Assembly (NCBI RefSeq): GCF_031450785.1
Contig: NZ_JARTWB010000002.1
Span: 1,178,001 to 1,242,000 of the forward strand
DNA from: Caballeronia sp. LZ062
GTDB taxonomy: Bacteria > Pseudomonadota > Gammaproteobacteria > Burkholderiales > Burkholderiaceae
Reading direction: 5' to 3'
Length of the DNA: 64,000 nt
The translations under genes were made by a program, and so were the position numbers. Below the pieces are notes generated by a model. That model worked only from the letters and a program-made list of their open reading frames with translations. It was not told the origin of the DNA and did no database searches. This document shows, piece by piece, positions 17,206-26,394 of this stretch (its first letter is position 1; every line of letters starts with the position of its first letter).

Positions 17206-19608
17206 TCATGCGGGCCTCGTCAAGTCGACCTCTACGGCAATTGTTTTAGGCGTTGTAATGGTTACTTTATTTGCTGGCGGCACCCAGTCCGTGAATACGT
17301 CCCTCGTGTACCAAGAGAAAGCGAACCTCTCGAAATATCCAAATGATCCACCGTTTACCAGTTTATTCACCTTGTCGATTGTTCTTTCTTGAATGCCGTC
17401 ATCAGCCACCCTGCTGATGCTCCTCGCTCCGCTATGGTGCTTCCACACCCAATAAAAGCCGCCGCTGTCGCACCCTATCGCTGCATCGCTTGCAAGCAGA
17501 TCAGGGTTGTACCTTGGTGCCCGTCTCTTGGGACTGCCGGTGACGCCGATGACCTTTCCCCGCCCATCTCGCTTGGTCGGGTCATCCCAATAGTGGAGGG
17601 AGGTTTGGGTAATCCTACTCTCCCCGAGATATTCACCTGAGATGTTAGGAATTGCTTTGAAGTCACCGTAAGCTTCATAGTTCGCAGCCCACGTAAGTTG
17701 CATGATCCCCCGGCCATAAAATGCAGCATAGTATCTGGCCATTGGGATGGCGTCGTTCGGCGCACCCTTTCCGTACTCTCGCAGCGTCTTCCAGCGATCA
17801 GTCTCAATGTATGTCTGCGCCAGAAAAGTGGCAATCCTGTCGGGCGAACTGTCTAGTGCGTATTTTCGAATAGTTTCATTGAGATTCCGCATGTACGGGG
17901 ATAGGCGCCCGACAACCTGGCTCAGAGTCATCGAACTGGCTAGAGGTTTTCGAAGCGTCCCATCTTGTGTAAGCCACCCATGAGCCGGCATCATTTGCCC
18001 AACTTCCTGCCGCCCGATCCATTTGCACTTCCTGAAATGCCGAATGAAAGCGAGCGGATGAAAAAACCAGAACTTCTTCCCGCCAGCCAACTGCGGAACC
18101 TTGTCCAAAAACTGAAGCGTCTTGAGGAAGCTAATGAATTTGTCATAGCCGGCCGGGTCCGTTGCCTTTCGCTGGCCGAAATAGCCGTCAGGCTTGTTCA
18201 AATCTTGATACCGGGCCACGTTGTTGGCAGGGTCCCACTCGCTCATCGTGTGACATACAAACCCGGACATTGTGCTTCGCGCACCGTCGGTGCCTTGTAC
18301 GTAGTTCGAGACTTGTCGATCAAGAGCCCTTGGATTGGACGCCCCAGACGCCGCGATTGCCGGCTGAGGTGTATCGTTGATAAGTCGGCAAAGCTTGTCG
18401 TAATCGAATAAGCCATCCGAGCCTACGGGTGCACTTGCGGAGTCGATCTTCTGCCAGCCCGTGAAAAACGGAAAGTCAGCATCCGACAGCTTGACGATCG
18501 ATGTTTGAGCAAGATTCACGTAGCCCTGTCTGCCGTCGGCACAGAACGGCACCGCAACCCACGTCGCTGTATCGGCGGCGGAAGTTAGCGTGGGAGTTCG
18601 CGAAAGGATGCGCCCAAACCGTAGTAGCTCATAGCCGTCGCTCGCGCATTTTGGATAGAGGGCCATCGCGCGCTCATACAGTTTGTATTCGTAGTCGTCG
18701 TACCGGTCTTTGATTGGATCATGGGTGAGTAGCACGCAATTGCTATCACCATGTTCATCCAACCACGCACGTGTATAGCGTTGCCCCAAGTGAAAATATG
18801 CCTCGACGTAGAGCTTACTTCTGTCGTTCGGCAATCGACCGGCGGCCAACCTGGGGAACCAGGGATCGTCGTGTTGCGTCCCGGGGCGATCGACGAATTG
18901 AACTGACGCCGGAATGACGAAGTATGCATGTCCCCACCAATCGTCCGATGTCGGCTGTCTCGGGTTCTTCTCGCCCAACTGCACTTCGTGACCAGCTTTC
19001 TGAAACCAAGCGTTGAAATCTTCTTCGGTCATGAATATTTCGAAATGCAAGTGCCGCAGTCCTTGCGACTGCCCTTGATACCCGAGGATATCCTTTCGAC
19101 ACACCTTCTTTCCGTTTCCTGGCTTGACATTTTCCCCAGCCTCGAGCAGCCAAGACGAAAGCGCAGTCGGCGAGGTCTTTTCAGGCGGGTTCCCGACCTG
19201 CGATGAGATCAACGCATGCTGAGCCGTGAGATCGAGCAGGTGCATATATAGCGAGTAAAAGGTCAGATTGCGTTCTTCTCCCGTCTCGGTGACGTGGCGA
19301 AGAAGCACGAACCCCGTGTTCGTGTTCAGCACCTGGCGTCCTGTCGTTTGGTCAACGTGACCATCGGAAATCGGATTTTGACTGATACGGTAGGCGACGA
19401 CCTCCCCGTCCGCGATGGCTCGAACGGGCTCTGACTGCGACGCAGGCACAAGATGGATGCCACAATGCCAGCGGCGGTCGACTGTCACCGGAAAGCAGCC
19501 GTGATATCCCGCCTCATATGCTTCGACTGCGGTCATCATTGCATCGGGATCGGCAGTGTTTCGGGCATTAAGCGCGGACTGCGGTAGAAAGGGGGGGCTG
19601 ATAATCAT
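17206..19608 (-). CDS. two-domain peptidoglycan hydrolase (M23/LytM-like + GH19-like), probable T6SS effector
   Basis: 800 residues, no signal peptide. The N-terminal M23/LytM-like domain (about 30-235) has WHCGIH (H48), a YSLYMHLL strand (118-125) and the zinc motif HLHFE (186-190). The usual HxxxD reads HxxxH here. The middle region (about 240-440) contains SH3-like/linker sequence. The C-terminal GH19 chitinase/lysozyme-like domain (about 560-765) has AQTYIETDRW with a candidate catalytic Glu (E602), then FYGRGIMQLTWAANY (630-644), GCDSGGFYW and VNGG (751-754). Such a protein would cut both the peptide and glycan parts of the cell wall; Aeromonas TseP is a known dual T6SS effector of comparable logic. 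ATG 19608 lies 3 nt after the vgrG-fragment stop (translational coupling) and a seven-C run sits in codons 4-6. Confidence 0.85.
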   Translation of the reverse strand: MIISPPFLPQSALNARNTADPDAMMTAVEAYEAGYHGCFPVTVDRRWHCGIHLVPASQSEPVRAIADGEVVAYRISQNPISDGHVDQTTGRQVLNTNTGFVLLRHVTETGEERNLTFYSLYMHLLDLTAQHALISSQVGNPPEKTSPTALSSWLLEAGENVKPGNGKKVCRKDILGYQGQSQGLRHLHFEIFMTEEDFNAWFQKAGHEVQLGEKNPRQPTSDDWWGHAYFVIPASVQFVDRPGTQHDDPWFPRLAAGRLPNDRSKLYVEAYFHLGQRYTRAWLDEHGDSNCVLLTHDPIKDRYDDYEYKLYERAMALYPKCASDGYELLRFGRILSRTPTLTSAADTATWVAVPFCADGRQGYVNLAQTSIVKLSDADFPFFTGWQKIDSASAPVGSDGLFDYDKLCRLINDTPQPAIAASGASNPRALDRQVSNYVQGTDGARSTMSGFVCHTMSEWDPANNVARYQDLNKPDGYFGQRKATDPAGYDKFISFLKTLQFLDKVPQLAGGKKFWFFHPLAFIRHFRKCKWIGRQEVGQMMPAHGWLTQDGTLRKPLASSMTLSQVVGRLSPYMRNLNETIRKYALDSSPDRIATFLAQTYIETDRWKTLREYGKGAPNDAIPMARYYAAFYGRGIMQLTWAANYEAYGDFKAIPNISGEYLGESRITQTSLHYWDDPTKRDGRGKVIGVTGSPKRRAPRYNPDLLASDAAIGCDSGGFYWVWKHHSGARSISRVADDGIQERTIDKVNKLVNGGSFGYFERFAFSWYTRDVFTDWVPPANKVTITTPKTIAVEVDLTRPA

Positions 19609-19611
19609 GGC

Positions 19612-20397
19612 CTAGCGCGAATGATGATAGATGTCTGTTGTTCTCAAGTTGCCTTGGGGCATGGCTGGAGCCGGCTCCAGCTTCGTATCGGGCCCCGGCA
19701 CGTCCCACGACGCCCCTTTTTCCAGAATCGCCCCCGGCGAGCCATTGATAATCCCGCTACCGTTGATCTGGACATACGATCCGCCTGCCCCAATCCACAC
19801 CTCCTTCGACGCGGTAATCACGACTCTCCCGTCGGTGCTGCTGATCGTGACGTCCTTCAGCGCCGCGAGCGCCATCTGATCGCTTTGCGCCTGAATCTCG
19901 ACCTTGCCTTTCGCCGCAATCAGCTTGAGCCCAAGCTGATACGCAAACATTGAGATCGCCCCGCGCACGGAAGCGAACAGTGAGCGCCCGAGCGACACGC
20001 TCATGTCCCGCCCGGCGGTGATGGCATGATCTGCGCTGCTCGCCTGATGGGTACTATCAGCCGCAGTCGTCGCAATCCCCGCGCTGCTCGCGAGCACGAC
20101 GTCGGGTCGCGTCATCTCCGGCGACGGATTGTCGTGCGCCTTCGCGCCGCCCTTGATCGCCTCGTTTTGCGTTTTGATGGCTTGCGCCGCGTCGGCCTGG
20201 CTTAGCTCGGCGGTTTGCGCCAGATGCTGCTGCGCGAGCCGCCCCAGGTCCTCATGCTGCCCGCGCGCCTGCGTGAGCCGCGCCACGGTCTCGCCCATGT
20301 CCTTGACGGGCGACATCGCACCGGCCCGCGCTTCCGTTGTCATCAAGAGACCAGCGTTGGCCCGAAGGACAGCCACCGCTCTTGTCCTTGAAAGCAA
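19612..20397 (-). pseudogene. orphan C-terminal VgrG fragment (DUF2345 region)
   Basis: The frame encodes 261 residues from a TTG; an in-frame TAG lies four codons upstream. It matches only the C-terminal part of a VgrG: VLRANAGLLMTTEARAG, KDMGETVARLTQARGQHE, a DUF2345 segment (VVLASSAGIATTAADSTH), then the beta-helix GKVEIQAQSDQMALAALKDV and a Gly-rich tail. The gp27/gp5 spike core of 400-600 residues is absent. VgrG C-termini carry effectors cognate to the next gene, so the piece may have been retained because it specifies loading of the downstream hydrolase. It could be translated as a separate adaptor-like protein or be dead. Homology stops near 20370, next to an IS remnant. Confidence 0.75.
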
Positions 20398-21063
20398 CTC
20401 TTGTCGCTACCAGCGAGCGCGGACGACGATGAGAGTGTGAGCGGAAACGCTGACGACGGTTGGCTGAAGCCGGTCGAACGCAAGTCATCTCTTTGCCCCA
20501 AGCGCCACCTTAAAGAATTATGTAGATCAGACACATCGGGGACGGGTTATCTAGGGCGGGTCCCAGGCAGGCTGCACTTGACGCAACTCGACCAAGGTTG
20601 CCTCGTCATCGGCCTCTATACGCGACGGGCTAAAGACGGGACGCCAGCATCGAGCGGCCAGTGCAGTGTCGGCTTGCTGGTAGCGCCCCTCCACGTGAGC
20701 CGTCTTCGCGCTAATGCCGTACTTGGCGACGCATGACGCATGGCGCGTCGATTTGGCACCTTCTTGGCCGGCGACTTCGCGCATACAAGCCGCAGTTCCA
20801 TGACGTTCTTACCTAAGCAGGTCATGATCGACTCGGGGGCGAACCGTTCGTCGGAAGTGTTACCTATGTCCCGACATACCTGTTATCAATCTCTCCGGTC
20901 TACACGGCAGCAAGGAACGTGATCCGGGCTCGGATGGAAGAGAAACGTCATAGGCTGTACGAATCCAGGTGCCCCGTCGCAGCCGAAGGCAAAGCCCCCT
21001 CCCCCGCCCGACCAGCCCCATTCTTTTCCGCTATGATCAAACCCTACCCGCAGGAGAGAAAAA
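20398..21063. other. junction region between VgrG fragment and argE
   Basis: No intact gene. From the left: about 150 bp of unrelated sequence at the VgrG breakpoint, the IS481-type transposase remnant (20551-20825), then about 240 bp leading to argE. A candidate -10 (TATGAT, 21032-21037) and a strong ribosome site (AGGAGAG) precede argE. Confidence 0.5.
20551..20825 (-). pseudogene. IS481-family transposase N-terminal remnant, frameshifted
   Basis: Two overlapping frames together read MTCLGKNVMELRLVCA, then REVAGQEGAK, CVAKYGISAKTAHVEGRYQQ, ALAARCWRPVFSPSRIEADD and LRQVQPAWDPP. This follows the N-terminal pattern of IS481-family transposases (MPWKxxNVMxxR, FGISRKTGYKW, RRPHxSPxxI, LRxxHPxWG). 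The sequence ends where a full transposase would begin its DDE catalytic core, so it is a dead fragment. It marks the outer edge of the island and may have mediated the loss of the VgrG N-terminus. Confidence 0.65.
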
Positions 21064-22296
21064 ATGTCACAGGTCGCTGACCCGGCGCGTCATCAAAACG
21101 AAGCCGCAACAAGCCAGAGCACTCCGAAATCCCTGCCGTGGATCGAACGGCTTATTTCCTTCGATACGGTCAGCCGCCATCCCAACCTCGGCCTGATCGA
21201 AACCGTCCGCGACGAACTGCGCACGTCGGGCATCGAGGCCGTCATCACGACGGACCCGCGCGGTCAGTGGGCGAACCTCTTCGCGACCGTACCCGCGCAC
21301 GACGGCGAAACGAACGGCGGCATCGTGCTGTCGGGTCATACCGATGTCGTGCCGGTCGACGGCCAGGACTGGACAAGCGATCCGTTCAAACCCGAAGTGC
21401 GCGACGGCCTGCTCTACGGCCGCGGCGCGTGCGACATGAAAGGCTTCATCGGCGCGGCGCTCGCGATGCTGCCCGTCATGCAGTCGACCAAGCTCGCCAA
21501 GCCCATCCACTTCGCGCTTTCCTATGACGAAGAAGTCGGCTGCGCAGGCGCGCCGCTCATGATCGAAGACCTCAAGAAGCGCGGCGTGCGTCCGGACGGC
21601 TGCATCGTCGGGGAGCCGACGTCCATGCGCCCGATCATCGCGCATAAGGGCATCAACGCTTTCCGCTGCTGCGTGCGGGGCGCGGCGGCGCATTCGTCGC
21701 TGACGCCGAAGGGCCTGAACGCGATCGAATACGCCGCGCGCCTCATCTGCTTCATTCGCGACGTCGCCGACGAATTTCGCGCGAAGGGCCCGTTTGACGA
21801 ACTGTACGACGTGCCCTTCACCACTGCGCAGACAAGCACGATCAAGGGCGGCAACGCGCTCAACACCGTGCCCGCCGAATGCAGTTTCGACTTCGAATTC
21901 CGCAATCTTCCGACGATGAACCCGGAAGCTATCTTCGCGCGCATCGAGTCGTACACGCGCGAGACACTCGTTCCGAAGATGCAGAGGGAACATGCGAACG
22001 GCGCCATCGAGTTCTCGAAGATCGCGTCCGCGCCGGGGCTCGATGCCACCGAGCAGGCCGCCATCACGCAGCTCGTGCGCGCGCTGACGGGCAATCAGGA
22101 GAAGCGCAAGGTCGCCTACGGCACCGAGGCGGGACTTTTCGCGCTCGCGGGCGTGCCGAGCATCGTGTGCGGGCCGGGCAATATCGAGCAGGCGCACAAG
22201 GCGAACGAGTACGTGTCGATCGAGCAGCTCGCCGCCTGCGAAGCGTTCCTCGGCAAATTCATCCACAGCATGTCGGTCGACGCGCAGGCGCGCTGA
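21064..22296 (+). CDS. argE: acetylornithine deacetylase (M20 family)
   Basis: 410 residues; AGGAGAG lies seven bases before the ATG. M20 metal-binding and catalytic motifs are clear: LSGHTDVVPVDGQDW, YGRGACDMKGFIG, SYDEEVGCAGAP, VGEPTSMRPIIAHKG, and the C-terminal GPGNIEQAHKANEYVSIEQL. It hydrolyses N-acetylornithine to ornithine in arginine biosynthesis using a dinuclear metal centre in the cytoplasm. It is followed 27 bp later by a threonine-dehydratase-like gene, probably in one transcript. The adjacent polyamine transporter (ornithine-derived compounds) may be only coincidence. Confidence 0.92.
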   Translation: MSQVADPARHQNEAATSQSTPKSLPWIERLISFDTVSRHPNLGLIETVRDELRTSGIEAVITTDPRGQWANLFATVPAHDGETNGGIVLSGHTDVVPVDGQDWTSDPFKPEVRDGLLYGRGACDMKGFIGAALAMLPVMQSTKLAKPIHFALSYDEEVGCAGAPLMIEDLKKRGVRPDGCIVGEPTSMRPIIAHKGINAFRCCVRGAAAHSSLTPKGLNAIEYAARLICFIRDVADEFRAKGPFDELYDVPFTTAQTSTIKGGNALNTVPAECSFDFEFRNLPTMNPEAIFARIESYTRETLVPKMQREHANGAIEFSKIASAPGLDATEQAAITQLVRALTGNQEKRKVAYGTEAGLFALAGVPSIVCGPGNIEQAHKANEYVSIEQLAACEAFLGKFIHSMSVDAQAR

Positions 22297-22323
22297 TCGT
22301 CAATCGAAAACGCATTCAACGCC

Positions 22324-23328
22324 ATGTCCAGCGCCATACAGCCTACCGACAATACGATCGACGGCACGCCGATCCCGACGCTCGACGAAATCGCCGAACA
22401 GCATATGGCGCTCGCGCCATGGGTCGCGCGCACGCCCGTTTTCGAGCGGCACGACTTTCCGAAGCTCGAAGGCACGCCTGTCACGTTCAAGTTCGAGCTG
22501 CTGCAGGCAAGCGGCACGTTCAAGGCGCGCGGCGCGTTTTCCAACATCCTCGCGCTGACCGAGAGCGAGCGCGCGGCGGGTGTCACGTGCGTGTCGGCGG
22601 GCAATCATGCGGTCGCGGTCGCCTATGCGGCGCAGCGCGTGGGCGTCGGCGCGAAGGTCGTCATCATCAAGACGGCGAACCCGGCGCGCGTCGAGTTGTG
22701 CCGGCGCTTCGGGGCGGACATCGTGTTCGCGGAGAACGTCGCCGAAGCATTCGATGTCGTGCGGCGCGTGGAGGCGGAGGAAGGCCGCGTGTTCATTCAT
22801 CCGTTCAACGGCTATCGCACGGTGCTCGGCACGGCGACGCTCGGCTACGAGTGGACGTCGCAGGCGCCCGATCTCGATGCGGTCATCGTGCCGATCGGTG
22901 GCGGCGGACTGGCGGCGGGCGTCTCGACCGCGATGCGCCTCGCGAATCCCGCGCTGCACGTGTACGGCGTGGAGCCGGAAGGATCGGATGCGATGAGCCG
23001 CAGCTTCTCGGCGAACCATACGGTGAAGATGGGCGCAATGCAAAGCATCGCCGATTCACTGATGGCGCCGCATACCGAGCAGTACAGCTACGAGTTGTGC
23101 CGACGTCATATTGACGCGGTCGTGACCGTGTCGGACAGCGAATTGCGCAACGGCATGCGGCAGTTGTTCAGCGAACTGAAGCTGGCGGTCGAGCCGGCGT
23201 GCGCGGCGGCTACTGCCGCCCTCCTCGGCCCGTTGCGCGAGACGTTGCAAGGCAAGCGCGTAGGCGTGCTGCTATGCGGGACGAACACCGACGCCGCGAC
23301 TTTCGCAACGCACATGGCGACGCCTTGA
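22324..23328 (+). CDS. threonine/serine dehydratase-like PLP enzyme (catabolic type, no regulatory domain)
   Basis: 334 residues of the fold-type II PLP family. K67 in SGTFKARGAFSN is the Schiff-base lysine, SAGNHAVAVAY binds substrate, and GGGGLAAGVS binds the PLP phosphate. It lacks the C-terminal ACT-like domain of biosynthetic IlvA, so a catabolic threonine/serine dehydratase, a serine racemase-like or a hydroxyaspartate dehydratase role are all possible. It is downstream of argE with a 27-bp gap and convergent with potI. Confidence 0.8.
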   Translation: MSSAIQPTDNTIDGTPIPTLDEIAEQHMALAPWVARTPVFERHDFPKLEGTPVTFKFELLQASGTFKARGAFSNILALTESERAAGVTCVSAGNHAVAVAYAAQRVGVGAKVVIIKTANPARVELCRRFGADIVFAENVAEAFDVVRRVEAEEGRVFIHPFNGYRTVLGTATLGYEWTSQAPDLDAVIVPIGGGGLAAGVSTAMRLANPALHVYGVEPEGSDAMSRSFSANHTVKMGAMQSIADSLMAPHTEQYSYELCRRHIDAVVTVSDSELRNGMRQLFSELKLAVEPACAAATAALLGPLRETLQGKRVGVLLCGTNTDAATFATHMATP

Positions 23329-23335
23329 TAAGCGA

Positions 23336-23354
23336 GCGGCCCTTCCGGGGCCGC
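23336..23354. terminator. hairpin between convergent dehydratase and potI genes
   Basis: GCGGCCC, loop of five, GGGCCGC. It is a perfect 7-bp stem eight bases after the plus-strand stop. There is no T-tract. Confidence 0.4.
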
Positions 23355-23378
23355 CATTCGCTGCGCAGCGCAAAAAGA

Positions 23379-24200
23379 TCAACTCACCGCAGCAAGCCGC
23401 CGCCGCTCACTGCGCTGCATGAAGACATTCGCGGCGATCACGCCCACCGTCACCAGCGCGATAAAGAGCGTCGCCAGCGCATTCATCTCCGGATTCAGCC
23501 CCAGACGCACGCGCGAGAACACGACGAGCGGCAGCGTCGTCGATCCCGGTCCGGACAGAAATGCCGACAGCACGAGATCGTCGATGGACAGCGTGAACGA
23601 CAGCAGCCACCCCGCGATGAGCGCCTGCGAAATCAGCGGCAGCGTGATCGAGAAGAACACGCGCAGCGGCGTCGCGCCGAGATCGAGTGCGGCTTCTTCC
23701 AGCGACGGATTCAATTCCCGCACGCGCGATTCCACGATGATCGCGACATACGAGATGCACAGCATCACGTGCCCGATCCAGATGGTGAACAGACCGCGCC
23801 CCGCAGGCCAGCCGATCAGCTTCGCCATTTCGACGAAAAGCAGCAGCAGCGAAATGCCCTGAATAACTTCGGGAATGACGAGCGGCGCGTTGATCATGCC
23901 GGTGTACAGCGTGAAGCCGCGAAAGCGCCCCATGCGCGCGAGCACGAAGCCCGCCCACGTGCCGATCACGACCGACGCGCATGCCGTCAGGAACGCGATG
24001 CGCAGAGAAAGCCATGCGGCGTTGATGAGTTCGTCATCGGACCAGAGCGCGCGATACCACTTCAGCGAAAATTCGGTCCACACGGTGACGAGCGGCGAGT
24101 CGTTGAACGAGTAAACGACGAGGCTGATGATCGGGATATACAGAAACGCGAACCCGATGCCCAGAAACGTGATTTGCAGTGAACGGCTCGGCTTGATCAT
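23379..24200 (-). CDS. potI: putrescine/spermidine ABC transporter permease PotI
   Basis: 273 residues with six predicted membrane spans, beginning MIKPSRSLQITFLGIGFAFL. The cytoplasmic EAA loop (LEEAALDLGATPLRVFFSIT) that contacts the ATPase is present. Its start overlaps the potH stop (ATGA at 24197-24200), so it is translationally coupled. With PotH it forms the membrane channel of a polyamine importer fed by PotF and powered by PotG. Confidence 0.92.
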   Translation of the reverse strand: MIKPSRSLQITFLGIGFAFLYIPIISLVVYSFNDSPLVTVWTEFSLKWYRALWSDDELINAAWLSLRIAFLTACASVVIGTWAGFVLARMGRFRGFTLYTGMINAPLVIPEVIQGISLLLLFVEMAKLIGWPAGRGLFTIWIGHVMLCISYVAIIVESRVRELNPSLEEAALDLGATPLRVFFSITLPLISQALIAGWLLSFTLSIDDLVLSAFLSGPGSTTLPLVVFSRVRLGLNPEMNALATLFIALVTVGVIAANVFMQRSERRRLAAVS

Positions 24201-25105
24201 CGCTTGTCCTCCAGTTGCTTCGCCTGGAAGTGCTGGAAAAGCGCCATCGGCACGAGCAGCAGCAGGACCATCGCACAGGTGACGGCGGAAGCCATCGGCC
24301 AGTCGGCGTTATCGAAGAACTCGTTCCACATCACGCGGCCGATCATCAGCGTATCCGCGCCGCCGAGCAGTTCGGGAATCACGTACTCGCCCACCGCCGG
24401 AATGAACACGAGCAGGCATCCCGCGATGATGCCGTTCTTCGACAGCGGCAGCGTGATCTGCACGAACGCCTTCCACGGCTTCGCGCCCAGGTCGTAGGCG
24501 GCTTCGAGCAAGGTCAGGTCCATCTTCACGAGATGCGCGTAGAGCGGCATCACGAGAAACGGCAGATACGAATACACCATGCCGATATAGACGGCGATAT
24601 TCGTGTGGTAGAGCTCGATCGGCGTATGAATCAGGCCGATGGACATCAGAAAGTTATTCAGGAGTCCGTTGTTCTTGAGAATGCCGATCCACGCATACAC
24701 GCGAATCAGGAAGGACGTCCAGAACGGCAGCATCACGGCCATCATCAGCAGATTGCGCGTGGCCGGATTCGAGCGCGCGATGTAATACGCCATCGGATAG
24801 CCGATCAGGAGGCACAGCACCGTGGAGACCGCCGCGACCAGCAGCGAATTCATATAGGTCGCGAAGTACAGACTGTCGGTCAACAGGAACGCGTAGTGCG
24901 AGAAATCCAGCGCGATGTTCATCACGCCGTCTTTCATCGCCACGAGTTGCGTGTACGGCGGAATCCCGAGTTCGCTGTCCGCAAAGCTGATCTTCACGAC
25001 CAGCAGGAACGGCACGAAGAACAGCAGCAGAAGCCACAGATATGGCCCGGCGATGACCGCGGTGCGCCCGCTCACGCCGATACGCTTGAGCACGTTCATC
25101 ATCAT
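24197..25105 (-). CDS. potH: putrescine/spermidine ABC transporter permease PotH
   Basis: 302 residues. The open frame continues to 26071, but everything above 25105 is a shadow of potG; the ATG cluster at 25105/25102/25099 overlaps the potG stop in an ATGA. It has six membrane spans and the EAA loop LLEAAYDLGAKPWKAFVQIT. It partners PotI in the polyamine permease; the adjacent genes give an intact potF-G-H-I order. Confidence 0.92.
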   Translation of the reverse strand: MMMNVLKRIGVSGRTAVIAGPYLWLLLLFFVPFLLVVKISFADSELGIPPYTQLVAMKDGVMNIALDFSHYAFLLTDSLYFATYMNSLLVAAVSTVLCLLIGYPMAYYIARSNPATRNLLMMAVMLPFWTSFLIRVYAWIGILKNNGLLNNFLMSIGLIHTPIELYHTNIAVYIGMVYSYLPFLVMPLYAHLVKMDLTLLEAAYDLGAKPWKAFVQITLPLSKNGIIAGCLLVFIPAVGEYVIPELLGGADTLMIGRVMWNEFFDNADWPMASAVTCAMVLLLLVPMALFQHFQAKQLEDKR

Positions 25106-26274
25106 GACGTCAGCACCACGCCCGCTGACGCGCTCCATCGCACGTAGACTTCGTCGTCGAAAGTCGGCGATTCTATCTCGCCGATCGCAAGGCTCGACAG
25201 ATTCGCGACCACCGTCTTGCCGCTGTCGAGCGTCACGTGATAAAGCGTGTAACCGCCCATATAAGCGATGTTGCTGATCTTGCCGTGTCCCCAGTTGAAC
25301 ACGCCCTCGGGCGGCTTGCGGGTGAGCGCGATGCGCTCGGGGCGCACCGAGATGGTGACCGGCATGCCGAGCGGCCCGGTGATGCCGTGGCTCACGTACA
25401 GGCGCACCGGCAACTCCGCCGATTCCACGAAAATGTGGTCCGGCTCGTCTTCGACGACCGTGCCGTCGAAGAGATTCGTCGAGCCGATGAACTGCGCCGA
25501 GAAACGCGTGTTCGGATATTCGTAGACCTCGTGCGGCGTGCCGAGCTGCACGATTCGCCCTTCGCTCATCACGGCAAGGCGATTGGCCATGGTCATCGCT
25601 TCTTCCTGATCGTGCGTGACCATGATGCAGGTGACGCCCACCTGATCGAGAATATTCACGAGTTCCATCTGCGTGCGCTGACGGATCTGCTTGTCGAGCG
25701 CGGACATGGGCTCGTCGAGCAGAAGCAGCTTCGGACGCTTGACGAGACTGCGCGCGAGCGCCACGCGCTGCTGCTGGCCGCCGGAAAGCTGGTGCGGCTT
25801 GCGCTTCGCGTACTGCGCCATCTGGACGAGTTGCAACGCGTCCTGCACGCGGTCCTTCAGTTCGGCGCCCTTCACGCCTTCCTGCTTGAGCCCGAACGCG
25901 ACGTTCGACTCCACGCTCATGTGCGGAAAGAGCGCGTAGGACTGGAACATCATGTTGACCGGCCGGCGATACGGCGGCATCTTCGCGAGGTCTTCGCCGT
26001 CGATCAGAATCTGCCCTTCCGTCACGGATTCGAGGCCGGCGAGCATACGCAGCAGCGTCGACTTTCCGCATCCGGAACTGCCGAGCAGCGCGAAAAGCTC
26101 GCCCTTCTTCACCGACAGATCGACGCCCCGAACGGCCACCGTCTCGCCGAATTTCTTGACGACGTTCACGACCTGCACGAAGTTGTCGTTCGCGCCCGGC
26201 CCCGATACCGTACTTCCCGGCTGCGGCCGGCCCGATTGTGGCGCTGCCTTCAACGCGCTCGACTGCTCACTCAT
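25102..26274 (-). CDS. potG: putrescine/spermidine ABC transporter ATP-binding protein PotG
   Basis: 390 residues. Walker [18 protein letters not shown]-loop [12 protein letters not shown], signature [16 protein letters not shown], Walker [13 protein letters not shown] and switch His [15 protein letters not shown] ([17 protein letters not shown]) are all in order. A C-terminal TOBE domain (about 290-385) follows. It is the cytoplasmic ATPase for PotHI. A hairpin lies between it and potF, which should let potF be expressed at a higher level. Confidence 0.93.
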   Translation of the reverse strand: MSEQSSALKAAPQSGRPQPGSTVSGPGANDNFVQVVNVVKKFGETVAVRGVDLSVKKGELFALLGSSGCGKSTLLRMLAGLESVTEGQILIDGEDLAKMPPYRRPVNMMFQSYALFPHMSVESNVAFGLKQEGVKGAELKDRVQDALQLVQMAQYAKRKPHQLSGGQQQRVALARSLVKRPKLLLLDEPMSALDKQIRQRTQMELVNILDQVGVTCIMVTHDQEEAMTMANRLAVMSEGRIVQLGTPHEVYEYPNTRFSAQFIGSTNLFDGTVVEDEPDHIFVESAELPVRLYVSHGITGPLGMPVTISVRPERIALTRKPPEGVFNWGHGKISNIAYMGGYTLYHVTLDSGKTVVANLSSLAIGEIESPTFDDEVYVRWSASAGVVLTS

Positions 26275-26337
26275 GATCGCCTGTTCAACTCCTGCGTCTA
26301 TCGTTCGCGTCTCCGTTCACTCGGACGGATCACGAAC

Positions 26338-26364
26338 AAAGCCCCCGGAGGTCCGAGGGCTTCG
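26338..26364 (-). terminator. intercistronic hairpin between potF and potG
   Basis: On the minus strand AGCCCTCGGA-CC-TCCGGGGGCT is followed by TTGTTC. It has one mismatch in the stem. It probably attenuates transcription after the binding-protein gene. Confidence 0.5.
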
Positions 26365-26394
26365 TCATTTCAATGAATAACCGGTTCTCTCGAC

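Noticed and set aside
25106..26071. N-terminal extension of potH
   Set aside because: Open frame inside potG in another phase; the true start overlaps the potG stop.
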